Of a DNA stretch of 64,000 nt, positions 51,721 through 60,682 are shown piece after piece. The stretch is taken from positions 615,609-679,608 of the forward strand of contig NZ_JAFVME010000006.1 of the NCBI RefSeq assembly GCF_018492665.1, given 5' to 3'. The position numbers and the translations under genes were made by a program. Under the pieces are notes generated by a model. It saw only the letters and a program-made list of their open reading frames with translations, had not been told where the DNA came from and ran no database searches. The DNA is from Pedobacter sp. B4-66. Lineage in GTDB: Bacteria; Bacteroidota; Bacteroidia; Sphingobacteriales; Sphingobacteriaceae. Positions within the stretch are counted from its first letter, which is position 1, and every line of letters begins with the position of its first letter.

Positions 51721-52195
51721 TTAAATTCTAAATCCTCCTGATACTTCTATTCGCTGAGCATTAATCCATTTAGAATCTTCTGAACAAAGAAATGCAACCA
51801 CACTTCCAATATCATCTGGCAAACCAACTCTACCTAAAGCCGTTTCAGAAGCCAGATATTTATTCAAATCTGACGTATCACGAATAGCGCCACCTCCAAA
51901 ATCTGTTTCAATGGCACCCGGAGCTACAGAGTTAACTCTGATTTTTCTGCTTCCTAGTTCCAAAGCCTGATATCTTGACAACGAGTCGATTGCAGCTTTC
52001 ATTGCGCCATAGGCGGAATATCCAGCAAACGAAAATCTTGCCAATCCGGAAGACGTGTTTACAACGCTACCTCCATCATTCAGCAATGGTAATAATTTTT
52101 GAATCAAGAAATAAGGACCTTTGAAGCTTAAAATTGATTTCTAACCATTGAAAGCGCTCCCCTTTTACAATATCGGCACCAAACAAATATTTAAA
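51721..52195 (-). pseudogene. Broken short-chain dehydrogenase/reductase gene
   Basis: The intact frame 51721-52107 encodes the C-terminal half of a classical SDR: VVNTSSGLARFSFAGYSAYGAMKAAI with catalytic YxxxK, RVNSVAPGAIETDFGGG, and an ending GLPDDIGSVVAFLCSED...IEVSGGF. It can only start at a TTG inside the domain. Just upstream the expected continuation is present but shifted: frame one gives ERFQWLEINFK, frame two GPYFLIQKLL. The pattern fits a 7-base insertion at 52126-52132. Further upstream a stop at 52196-52198 ends the homology, and the Rossmann N-terminus with TGxxxGIG is missing. The gene is therefore doubly damaged. Confidence 0.8.
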
Positions 52196-52213
52196 CTACA
52201 TCAAATACAGTGG

Positions 52214-52239
52214 TTTTAACTAAATATATTTAGTTAAAA
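52214..52239. terminator. 26-bp perfect palindrome after the LuxR-type gene
   Basis: The halves 52214-52226 and 52227-52239 are exact reverse complements (outer part TTTTAACTAAAT). It lies 11 bases past the stop of the minus-strand gene at 52251. As RNA it would form a weak A/U stem with a U-run, so it could be a terminator. As DNA it could be a dimeric regulator site. Confidence 0.45.
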
Positions 52240-52250
52240 TTGTGCTTAGT

Positions 52251-52880
52251 TCAATTAGAACTATATCTCATTAAAGCCAAAAGCTCGCCCTTGCTATTGA
52301 TATTTAGTTTTTTATAAATTCTTTTGAGATAAAATCTTACCGTGTCAATTGAAATATTATACCGATAAGCACAAAGCTTATAGCTTAGGCCATCAGCCAT
52401 TGCTTCTACCATTTGCTGTTCCCTATAAGTTAATTCCGAAAGTTGTTTTCTTGTAGTTAGAACATGATCAAATAGTAATTTTGTATAAATAGGGCTAATG
52501 TAGCAACCGCCATTCATTACGGCATTAATAACGGTTATCAATTTATTTTGATTTACTTTTTTCAAACACGCTCTCACACCAGCATGTATATATTTTAATA
52601 GAGTATCTTTATCATCTATATCAGATACAAGTATGATCGAACAATCAGGATAAGATGAAAGCACATTTTCAATTACTTCTGTCCCGGAGATTTCAGGAGA
52701 ATCTATATCAAGTAGAAGAATATCTGGACTGGAAGTATGCGGAATTAAGGTCTGAAATGATTGTATAGTAGTTTCGAATACTATTTCTATTATTTTTTCT
52801 TGAAAGATCACAAGAGAACCAATAAATGCTCTTCTGATAAACTCACGATTACATATTATACCGATTTTTATCCTATTCAC
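52251..52880 (-). CDS. LuxR/NarL-type regulator with incomplete receiver (copy 1)
   Basis: A 209-residue protein. The N-terminal half has a receiver-like fold with Asp58 (DILLLDIDSPEISG), SIILVSDIDDKDTL and Lys in ACLKKVNQNK. However, the acidic pair that binds magnesium is missing: the first strand reads IGIICNREFI instead of the usual V-x-x-x-D-D/D-E. The C-terminal LuxR helix-turn-helix is intact (LTYREQQMVEAMADGLSYKL...ISIDTVRFYLKRIYKKLNI). About four-fifths of residues match the copy at 55958-56581. It is divergent from the response regulator gene at 53247. Without the acidic pair, phosphorylation is doubtful; it may be phosphorylation-independent or partner with the neighbouring system. 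Confidence 0.88.
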   Translation of the reverse strand: MNRIKIGIICNREFIRRAFIGSLVIFQEKIIEIVFETTIQSFQTLIPHTSSPDILLLDIDSPEISGTEVIENVLSSYPDCSIILVSDIDDKDTLLKYIHAGVRACLKKVNQNKLITVINAVMNGGCYISPIYTKLLFDHVLTTRKQLSELTYREQQMVEAMADGLSYKLCAYRYNISIDTVRFYLKRIYKKLNINSKGELLALMRYSSN

Positions 52881-53246
52881 TGATTATAATTATTGTAGAT
52901 TATCTTCATAAAACTATTTATGATTAAGTCTGATCGCCCTAACCGCCTAAAATTAATATTACTACAATCAAGTAAAATAGACACATCTACATTATAACAA
53001 TATCAAGCTACCCGATTTATTACAATAGCATTAATTTGCTATTCATGAAACTACAGTTTTGTTATAAACAGCTTTAATCCTCTACTTTTGAATAAATGAC
53101 CGAGAGGAAAAAGGCAATAGGCAGATTTATATTGAAACTTCTTTTTGCTTACCGCCATCAAATCTAAATTCGCATCTGATTAAGTAACAGTGTACACTTA
53201 GTTCGCTATTCAAGTATGCATTACTTTTATTACTTTAGGTGAATTT
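52881..53246. other. 366-base divergent regulatory region
   Basis: This AT-rich stretch separates the minus-strand LuxR-type gene from the plus-strand response regulator, so it must hold both promoters. I see no gene, tRNA or clear repeat in it. A run of A/T-rich words such as TTACTTTTATTACTTTAGG precedes the plus-strand start, without an exact TAnnTTTG box. Confidence 0.4.
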
Positions 53247-53879
53247 ATGGAGAAAACCAACGCTATTGCTATTGTCTTCGACGACCATCTTCTATTTGCA
53301 GATTCTTTCTCTGCACTGATAGAGCGGTTGGAACTTTTTAGCGATGTTCACACACTTAATGATAAAAGAGAATTAACACAATTTCTTATAAAACACTCAA
53401 AAACTCCCATTTACCTATTTTTGGATTATTATCTTAAAAATGAAAATGGCCTTATGCTTATCAACGAGATAAAACGTTTGAATCGACAGCTTAAGATCAT
53501 TATAATGAGCTCAACCATTAACCCTGCGGTGGTTACAAATATTTTGGATTATAAGCCCCAAGGATTTATCTCCAAATCATCGGGATTTGATGCTATACTC
53601 CAATGCCTGACTACCATAGCACATGGCCATCAGTATATATGTCCCGTAATCAGCAAAATTGTTGATCATACAGATAACACAACAAAAATACCATTAACAG
53701 TGCGGGAATTGGAGATTCTACAGCATTTTGCACAAGGGTTATCCATTGCCCAAACTGCAGAGAAGACGTATCTGAGCAAACATACGATTGTAGCACATCG
53801 GCGTAACATGATGGCTAAAGTAAACGTAAATTCCATTACTGAGTTATTGCTGTATGCACGTGAGCGGGAATTAATCTAA
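53247..53879 (+). CDS. NarL/LuxR-family response regulator
   Basis: A 210-residue canonical response regulator. The receiver has the acidic pair in IVFDDHLLFAD, phospho-acceptor Asp in YLFLDYYLKNENG (about residue 61), Ser/Thr in IIMSSTINP and Lys in GFISKSSG. The C-terminal LuxR-type helix-turn-helix is LTVRELEILQHFAQGLSIAQTAEKTYLSKHTIVAHRRNMMAKV. The kinase gene begins 32 bases downstream on the same strand and is its expected partner. On both sides lie the two receiver-deficient paralogues on the minus strand. Confidence 0.93.
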   Translation: MEKTNAIAIVFDDHLLFADSFSALIERLELFSDVHTLNDKRELTQFLIKHSKTPIYLFLDYYLKNENGLMLINEIKRLNRQLKIIIMSSTINPAVVTNILDYKPQGFISKSSGFDAILQCLTTIAHGHQYICPVISKIVDHTDNTTKIPLTVRELEILQHFAQGLSIAQTAEKTYLSKHTIVAHRRNMMAKVNVNSITELLLYARERELI

Positions 53880-53911
53880 ACATGGTCTGAAAATTTCACA
53901 CGATAAACCCA

Positions 53912-55873
53912 ATGAAGAACAAATTTTGCCTATTTTCAAGCAATCTATCTCTCCTTTTCTTATTTTTTCTACTAATCAGCAAGACTTCTACCGGACAATC
54001 AACAGCCCAGGCAATAAAGGAATTTGAAAAGCTCGCCAAGGCTTACCATGCAGACCGTATTTCTGCGGACAAATACCTAGACAGCACCTATTCGTTAACA
54101 CAACAACTTGTGAGTGAAGGAACCGAATTTAAAACGCAGGAATTGGTAGGTCTTCTTAGTTTGTATAAAAATATTGCCTGGGGGAAAAAGGAATACGGAC
54201 GTCCACGTGTAAAGTACTATGTAGCATTGGTGGATAATGCAGAGATATTCGGACAAACGGGCGCGGCTATGTATTATAACGAAAAACTATCGCAGGAATT
54301 GGCGAAAAATGGAAAAATACGTCCCTTGCTAGTAGACGTTTTTAAGGTAAAGGCTTATAATGAGCAAGGCTTATACGATAAAGTGATCTCCACCTATAAG
54401 GATAAAAAAGAATACATCCACCACTTGCCAGAACAGTTGCAGAATAAAAAAAACGACAATGTAAATGGAATGTATGCTATAGACATCCTAGCTGTAGCCA
54501 TTGAAGCCTATATAAAGACCAAAGATACTGCGGCTGTTTATCGAACAGCCTTGTTGGCCGATCAAATTGGCAATATGCTAAAACGCAAATACCCAATAAA
54601 CAGGCAGCACATGCTTTACAATGACTTTTATGCCCTGATAAGACACCATGACATTGCTCTTCTTGAGAATAACCAAATCAAAGTGGGGATATTACTGGAT
54701 AGTATACAATCACTAAAAGCCACGTATAAAGACCAGCCGATGTCTTTCATAGAAGTACCCCTTTACCAAATGAAGATGGATCATTTCCTGATTCTAAAAA
54801 ATCTGGATAGCGCTCGCTTCTATATCAAACAACTCGAATCGCTTCCCAATTTTTTTAAAAGCCAACAACCGATACTTGATGAATACAAAGCCCAACTACA
54901 GGCTGTACAGGGTAATTTTCACGGAGGCTACACATCGCTAACCAATGCATTGGCACACGAACGAAAAGCAAAAGCGGTATTGATGGCGGAGATGGATGCG
55001 ATGTTATACGCCTATACCGAAGCCGAAAATACGAAGATTGAACTCCAGAAATCGGAAGAAGTTAAACACCAACGAACCACTTGGCTAGTACTCATTTCAG
55101 TTGCAGCATCTATTTTCATACTAACCATCTACCTGATTATGGTATATCGAAGCAGAAAGGCAAGAACACAAGTAGAAGCACTCAACAATGTAGCCAATAT
55201 GCAGATCATTGCTATGGAGGAAGCAAAACACCAGGCAGTAAGAGAAGAACAACAGCGGCTTGGACAAGATCTCCACGATGGTCTTTCATCATCCATTGCC
55301 GCCATTAGATATCAATTGGAAGTCATATTGATGGACACCAACGATGCCGCCCTAAAAAACAAATTGAGTATGCTCCAGCACCAAACGGAGAGCGCCTATA
55401 AAGCAGCCCGAAACAAAAGCCATGAATGGTTCCGTGCTGGAGATGAACAACAAGAACAGTCTTTTGAAAAGCAGATTAAGCTACTTACAGACAGTTCCCT
55501 CCCCGATAGCCGCTACAAAAAAAACATTCAGATCGACAATAGCTCTTTAATAGGTGTTGATATGGATACGCGAATTGCTTTACTCCGCATTATTCAGGAG
55601 GCCATCACCAATATTATTAAACATGCCAAGGCTAAGAATGTAGGAATCTTGATTTATGAAGAAGATGACACCCTCCTATTGACTATTAACGATGACGGGA
55701 TAGGCTTAGATGAAAAGAAATCTAGAAATGGGAATTCAACTATGGGTTTGCAATCCATCCGCCGCCGTGTTCAATCGCTTAACGGTGAAACGAAAATACG
55801 TTCAGATATAAATGGAACCGAAATAATCGTATCCATTCGATTAACAACATGGGCTAATGCATCGCTCAATTAA
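53912..55873 (+). CDS. Sensor histidine kinase, HisKA_3 type, with TPR-like periplasmic domain
   Basis: A 653-residue kinase. A signal/first helix (LSLLFLFFLLISKTSTGQ) is followed by a helical periplasmic region of about 350 residues that looks like TPR repeats, one membrane helix at about 391-412 (WLVLISVAASIFILTIYLIMVY), a short coiled coil, then HisKA_3 with phospho-acceptor His455 (EEQQRLGQDLHDGLSSSI) and a HATPase domain (LRIIQEAITNIIKHAKAKNV, NDDGIGLDEK, GLQSIRRRVQSLNGE). This is the NarX/DegS-like class that pairs with NarL-type regulators such as the one encoded just upstream. The TPR-like sensor suggests a protein or peptide ligand. Confidence 0.92.
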   Translation: MKNKFCLFSSNLSLLFLFFLLISKTSTGQSTAQAIKEFEKLAKAYHADRISADKYLDSTYSLTQQLVSEGTEFKTQELVGLLSLYKNIAWGKKEYGRPRVKYYVALVDNAEIFGQTGAAMYYNEKLSQELAKNGKIRPLLVDVFKVKAYNEQGLYDKVISTYKDKKEYIHHLPEQLQNKKNDNVNGMYAIDILAVAIEAYIKTKDTAAVYRTALLADQIGNMLKRKYPINRQHMLYNDFYALIRHHDIALLENNQIKVGILLDSIQSLKATYKDQPMSFIEVPLYQMKMDHFLILKNLDSARFYIKQLESLPNFFKSQQPILDEYKAQLQAVQGNFHGGYTSLTNALAHERKAKAVLMAEMDAMLYAYTEAENTKIELQKSEEVKHQRTTWLVLISVAASIFILTIYLIMVYRSRKARTQVEALNNVANMQIIAMEEAKHQAVREEQQRLGQDLHDGLSSSIAAIRYQLEVILMDTNDAALKNKLSMLQHQTESAYKAARNKSHEWFRAGDEQQEQSFEKQIKLLTDSSLPDSRYKKNIQIDNSSLIGVDMDTRIALLRIIQEAITNIIKHAKAKNVGILIYEEDDTLLLTINDDGIGLDEKKSRNGNSTMGLQSIRRRVQSLNGETKIRSDINGTEIIVSIRLTTWANASLN

Positions 55874-55957
55874 ATTTGACCCATAAGACCGAAAATAAGT
55901 AGAAATTCAAAAGACTGGTTAGCAGGTAATTATTGACAAATTAAAATTTCGGTTAGT

Positions 55958-56581
55958 TCAATTGGAATTGAATCTCATTAAAGCCAATAGCTCCCCTTTA
56001 CTATTGATATTTAATTTTTTATATATTCTTTTCATATAAAACCTCACCGTATCAATTGAAATATTATACCGATGTGCAACAAGTTTATAGCTTAAGCCAT
56101 CAACTATTGCTTCTACCATTTGTTGCTCCCTATAAGTTAATCCTGAAAGTTGTTTTCTTGTAGCTACAACATGATCAAATAGTAATTTCGTATAAACAGG
56201 ACTAATATAACAGCCGCCATTCATTACAGCACTTATAACGGCTATCAATTTATTTTGATTTACTTTTTTTATAAATCCTCTCGCACCAGCATGTATATAT
56301 TTTAGTAAGGTATCTTTATCATCTATATCAGATACAAGTATAATCGAACAATCAGGGTAAGATAAAAGTACATTTTCAATCATCTCCACTCCAGAGATGT
56401 CAGGAATATCAATATCAAGTAAAAGAATATTTGGACTAGAGCTATGCGGAATTGAGGTTTGACAAGATTCTATAGTAGTCTCGAATACTATTTCTACTTT
56501 TTTTTCTTGAAAGATCGCAAGAGCAGCAATAAATACACTTTTGATAGTCTCACGACTATATATTATACCAACTTTTACCAC
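55958..56581 (-). CDS. LuxR/NarL-type regulator with incomplete receiver (copy 2)
   Basis: A 207-residue paralogue of the gene at 52251-52880, nearly colinear and alike at DNA level too, so this is a relatively recent duplication. The receiver-like half has Asp56 (NILLLDIDIPDISG) and the Lys in FIKKVNQNK but again lacks the acidic pair (VGIIYSRETIK in strand one). The LuxR helix-turn-helix is intact (LTYREQQMVEAIVDGLSYKL). Recognition-helix residues (ISIDTVRFYMKRIYKKLNI) are almost the same as in copy 1, so both probably bind the same sites. It is convergent with the kinase gene. Confidence 0.88.
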   Translation of the reverse strand: MVKVGIIYSRETIKSVFIAALAIFQEKKVEIVFETTIESCQTSIPHSSSPNILLLDIDIPDISGVEMIENVLLSYPDCSIILVSDIDDKDTLLKYIHAGARGFIKKVNQNKLIAVISAVMNGGCYISPVYTKLLFDHVVATRKQLSGLTYREQQMVEAIVDGLSYKLVAHRYNISIDTVRFYMKRIYKKLNINSKGELLALMRFNSN

Positions 56582-56797
56582 ATTAAACAGATCATTAATA
56601 TTAGAAGTTTATAAGTATTATGTGGTGAAATAGTTTTAGATGCTTCATGGTTAAAACGACAGATAAAAAAATACAATTTGCTCAAAAGGAATGCTCAAAT
56701 ATGGCTAATTAAATAGGAGGCCTTTATTTTTTATATGTCCATTATCTATAAAATGAATAGTACATTTCCACTTGTATTAATCTGATTTACAGATACA

Positions 56798-58420
56798 CTA
56801 CATCAAATCACTATCAGGTCTTTCTACAGATACAATATTGTCGTCTTTTTTTAAATTGTTTATAAAAATGGATGGTGAAATACCTGCGGTAGATTTAAAA
56901 ATTGCAGCGAATTTACTATGTGAGGAGAATCCATACTTATCCGCTAAATAAGAAATTTTATATTTCCGCACATCAGCATTTGAACGAAGGTCATTTAGGG
57001 CATAAAGTATTCTGAGTTCATTTATATAATTATTGAAGTCCTTTCCTTTATATTTATTGATGATATAAGAAACATATTTTGTATTCGAATTCAGTTTACT
57101 TGCTACTGAGGATAATGACACATCACCACGCAGGAAGAAATTTTTACTTTCTAATTTATTAAGGCTATCAAGCAGACGCTTCTCAGATTCATTGGTCATC
57201 ATGCTTTGAGATTGCAGTTTCGAATTTGGATCATTGATTTCAATCGGTAGATTTTCCTGCTCATTAGATCCCTGCACAGAGTTAATCACCTTTATGATTT
57301 TTTCATATTTAATCCTGTTTTTTTTGTTACTTCTGTTATTTAAGTACAACAAAAAGACAATAAATCCTATAAGAATAACTGAAATTAGAATCAATCTTTT
57401 TGTGATTGTAGAAGATTCTTTTTCTTTAACCGCTACCTGTTTAAAGAGTTGATTTGAAACTTCTTTAGTTGCCTGCGCTTGTCTATCCATTAACACAGAA
57501 TAAAGCTCATGATATTTCAAAGCAGATTTAGTATCACCAATCTTTTTGTAGTATATAGCGAAACTCCGATTGATCATTATTTTCGCATGAAAATTGTTTG
57601 AATTATTTGCATAGGGCTCAGCTTTTTCAAAGTACGATAGTGCTTCTTTATATTGATGCATTTCCAAAGAAAGATCCCCCAATCCACAGAAAATATAGGC
57701 TTTTAATTCACTCTCTGTTGTACTTAAATTTGCTTTTGCTTTTAGATAATAAGCTTTAGCTTTTTCATAATCTTTAATTTTAAGGTAACAAAGACCTATG
57801 AGCTGATAATTGGTACCTAAAAAGACGTCTCGACTAGGTTGGTTCGGCCCTTTAAGAAACATTCTCTCTGATTCTGATAACTCTTCTAAGGCAAGCTTAT
57901 AGTTTTGATCCTCTTCAATAGCGTAATAAGCCTTTTCCTGGAGAATAAGTGCCTGCGTGATTGTAGTACCTGTGGACGGTTTTAGCTTTAAATTCTCTTT
58001 TTCCGCTATTACCAAATATTTACGAGCTTCTTCTGTAAGGTTCGCGCTTCGGTAAAGCGTGGAAAGGAGTCCTGGTATGCGTACTTTCCAGCTCAAGTAC
58101 TTTTCATCTTCAGATAGCATGCCTCCGGCCTTAATTACAAATTCTATTGCTTTAACTATGTTACCTGAGCGCTGATTCAATGTGGCCAGTAACATAAGGC
58201 ATTTCATCTTTTGAAACTTGTCAGAAGTAGAAGCAAGGAGGGAATCTGACATTTTGAAAGCTCTATTGAGATTCGATGAGGAAACTTCAGTAGCAATTTT
58301 CACATAAATCTCATTGAACTGTTCGTCAGGTTTAACTGCAGCATCGCCTTGTTTGCAAAGAAAAGTAATAGCAACAAAAAAGAATATAGAACATAGTTTT
58401 GATAAACTAAAAGGTTTCAT
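56798..58420 (-). CDS. Membrane-anchored TPR regulator with AraC-type DNA-binding domain
   Basis: About 540 residues from the ATG at 58420 (MKPFSLSKLCSIFFFVAITFLC), with a signal peptide. Residues ~30-330 are TPR-like repeats in the periplasm (GLCYLKIKDYEKAKAYYLKAKA; LGDLSLEMHQYKEALSYFEKAEP). One membrane helix follows (LILISVILIGFIVFLLYL), a basic linker, and a C-terminal AraC-type helix-turn-helix pair (VSLSSVASKLNSNTKYVSYIINKY; KISYLADKYGFSSHSKFAAIFKSTAGISP). So one polypeptide spans from the periplasm to DNA. This design is known in Bacteroidota but its ligands are not. The 216-base gap to the LuxR-type copy 2 is featureless. Confidence 0.88.
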   Translation of the reverse strand: MKPFSLSKLCSIFFFVAITFLCKQGDAAVKPDEQFNEIYVKIATEVSSSNLNRAFKMSDSLLASTSDKFQKMKCLMLLATLNQRSGNIVKAIEFVIKAGGMLSEDEKYLSWKVRIPGLLSTLYRSANLTEEARKYLVIAEKENLKLKPSTGTTITQALILQEKAYYAIEEDQNYKLALEELSESERMFLKGPNQPSRDVFLGTNYQLIGLCYLKIKDYEKAKAYYLKAKANLSTTESELKAYIFCGLGDLSLEMHQYKEALSYFEKAEPYANNSNNFHAKIMINRSFAIYYKKIGDTKSALKYHELYSVLMDRQAQATKEVSNQLFKQVAVKEKESSTITKRLILISVILIGFIVFLLYLNNRSNKKNRIKYEKIIKVINSVQGSNEQENLPIEINDPNSKLQSQSMMTNESEKRLLDSLNKLESKNFFLRGDVSLSSVASKLNSNTKYVSYIINKYKGKDFNNYINELRILYALNDLRSNADVRKYKISYLADKYGFSSHSKFAAIFKSTAGISPSIFINNLKKDDNIVSVERPDSDLM

Positions 58421-58545
58421 CGAATGGAGGTATTGCAATTTTAAGATAAGAATTCATGCTTTTAATATTTAAGTAGATATGGTTTAGTTTAGTGCTTTCT
58501 CATTCGGGATCATCATATTTCTATTACAAATCTATACTAAGTAAG

Positions 58546-58575
58546 AAAAATGACCACACTCAGGTGGCCATTTTT
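58546..58575 (-). terminator. Terminator of the type IX secretion cassette
   Basis: Arms 58546-58557 and 58564-58575 (core CCAC/GTGG) pair at 11 of 12 positions around a 6-base loop ACTCAG. Read on the minus strand the stem is followed by T-rich sequence. It lies about 120 bases past the stop of the OmpA-like gene at 58695, so it probably ends the cassette's transcript. Confidence 0.6.
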
Positions 58576-58694
58576 TTCTCACATCTGGCTTTTCTACGTA
58601 TCCCTCACATAGATCCAGCCATTCTGAGATGAGATTTTATTAAAATGTACTTACAAAAATTTCAAGTTCATTTTTTTGAGAAAACACATAATAT

Positions 58695-60647
58695 TTAGTA
58701 CTTGGTTATTTTAAACTCAGTACGTCTATTGGCCTGGTGTTCTGCTGCCGAACATTTCACCCCATTTCCACAACGGTTCAATAATTGCGTTTCTCCATAT
58801 CCTTTAGCTGTTAAGCGAGTTCTGGAAATACCACGGCTAACCAAATAATTTACAACCGAGCGTGCACGTCGTTGAGAGAGATCCAAGTTATAAATATCTA
58901 TCCCACGACTGTCAGTATGCGAGCCTAATTCAATTTCAAGCGTAGGGTTATCACGCAATGTCCGCACTAATTCATCAAGAATTTTTGCAGCATCCTTACG
59001 GATATTGTCTTTATCAAAATCATAATGGATATTTTGAATGGCAATGGTTTTACCAATTTCAAATAGCGGCTCTAAACGCAAGGTCACACTTAAGGTATCT
59101 GATTTGGTCAAACCTTTGGTACTTACCGTTGCTGAGTCGCTGTAAAACTTCTCTTTTTGACCAAGTACAGTATAATCGGTTCCCTTGGTCAATTCAAAAA
59201 AGAAAGTCCCATCCATTTTACTACTTTGCTTAGCCAAAATTTGACGACCATTTGCATATAAAGTGACAGTGGCAGCTTCCAATATTTCTCCCGTTTTTTT
59301 ATTAACAGTCACACCTTTCAAAGCCAGGATCATTTTAGGCTTAATGTTACTGAAACTGTAGATATCGTCATTTCCTACTCCACCCTTACGGTTGGAAGAA
59401 AGATAACCCATTACTTCATTTTCGTTTGTAAAATTGGTAATGAAAGCAAAATCATCTCCAGGAGAATTTACCGGAAATCTGAGATTAACTGGTTTAGACC
59501 AATTGCTTTTTGCACCTTTTGTCCAAAAGACATCTAAACCACCCATTCCAGGTAGTCCATCACTAGAGTAATATAAAGTACCATCTGCTGCGACGTTAGG
59601 GAACATTTCGTTCTGACTGGTATTAATTGATGGACCCGAATTTTGAGGTTTCCCCCAGTTACCATCGCTTTGCAGCTCGCAATACCAGATGTCTGTACCT
59701 CCTAAACCACCCGGCATATCAGATACAAAATATAATGTTTTCTCATCCTGACTTAAAGCAGCATGACCCACAGAATATTTTTTAACATCATTGTAAGGGA
59801 AAGGAGTAACCTCATATTTGCCATTGTTTGCCGTATAAAAATACAGTTCCAGATTATTGGTCCTGAATTTTGTTCCAGATTCTTTACTAATCTCACCTGC
59901 CTTACCAGGGTAAGTCCGGGTAACATAAAAGACATTTCCTTTCTGATTGCTGATGATTGGACCAACATGATAATTCTCATCGTTATATACAGACTTATCA
60001 ATCTGTTTAGAACTTAAGCCATTATCCGCTAAACGATTGGCAGTATATATTTTCAAAAAGGGATTACCAGTACGGCCATCTTTCCATTTCAACAACTCCT
60101 GAGTTGGCTCTGCGGTATAATAAATTTTATCACCGATCGGAAACACACCAAAATCTGCTAACGTGCTATTGATCTGAATTTCATTTTTAATTTTATGAGC
60201 GGTAGGGTTAGCCATCCAAACCAATGCAGAATCACATCCGGCAATTTCATTACCGACCCTTTTAAGGTCGCCAGTTTTTTCAGCATAGGATTTTAAAACC
60301 TTTTTAGCTTCAGTATAGCGGGAATTAGATTTAAGTACAGCCCCGTAATTGATCAGATTTTCAGCTTTGCTATCCGGAAAATTCACTACTCTCGCGTACC
60401 AATTTTCTGCGGCCTCGTAGTCATTCATCTTTTGATAACAATCCGCCAGTCGCTCCAAAACTGTCAGCTTTGGTTTTTTAGTATCAGCCAACTTCAAATA
60501 TATAGAAGCTGCATTGGCATACTTATATTGAGCATATAATTGATCTGCCCTTTTTAGTAAACTAGGTTGCTCCTGTGCTACAGCAATATTAAAGAAGCAG
60601 CCTAAACTTAGAAGGAAAATGTACCCCGTATATTTATTACTTATCAT
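58695..60647 (-). CDS. OmpA-family protein with TPR and PD40 repeats (PorE-like)
   Basis: A 650-residue envelope protein. After a signal peptide (YIFLLSLGCFFNIAVAQ) come TPR-like repeats at about 28-140 (ADQLYAQYKYANAASIYLKLA), a WD40-like PD40 propeller at about 160-430 (HAALSQDEKTLYFVSDMPGGLGGTDIWYC; TLYYSSDGLPGMGGLDVFW), a carboxypeptidase-regulatory-like domain at about 440-520, and a C-terminal OmpA peptidoglycan-binding domain (IHYDFDKDNIRKDAAKIL...SHTDSRG...LSQRRARSVVNYL). The order is that of PorE-type proteins which link the type IX secretion machinery to peptidoglycan. It follows the PorP/SprF gene by 35 bases. Confidence 0.87.
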   Translation of the reverse strand: MISNKYTGYIFLLSLGCFFNIAVAQEQPSLLKRADQLYAQYKYANAASIYLKLADTKKPKLTVLERLADCYQKMNDYEAAENWYARVVNFPDSKAENLINYGAVLKSNSRYTEAKKVLKSYAEKTGDLKRVGNEIAGCDSALVWMANPTAHKIKNEIQINSTLADFGVFPIGDKIYYTAEPTQELLKWKDGRTGNPFLKIYTANRLADNGLSSKQIDKSVYNDENYHVGPIISNQKGNVFYVTRTYPGKAGEISKESGTKFRTNNLELYFYTANNGKYEVTPFPYNDVKKYSVGHAALSQDEKTLYFVSDMPGGLGGTDIWYCELQSDGNWGKPQNSGPSINTSQNEMFPNVAADGTLYYSSDGLPGMGGLDVFWTKGAKSNWSKPVNLRFPVNSPGDDFAFITNFTNENEVMGYLSSNRKGGVGNDDIYSFSNIKPKMILALKGVTVNKKTGEILEAATVTLYANGRQILAKQSSKMDGTFFFELTKGTDYTVLGQKEKFYSDSATVSTKGLTKSDTLSVTLRLEPLFEIGKTIAIQNIHYDFDKDNIRKDAAKILDELVRTLRDNPTLEIELGSHTDSRGIDIYNLDLSQRRARSVVNYLVSRGISRTRLTAKGYGETQLLNRCGNGVKCSAAEHQANRRTEFKITKY

Positions 60648-60682
60648 TTTAATTATTTTTAATCGATATACATTTATTCATT

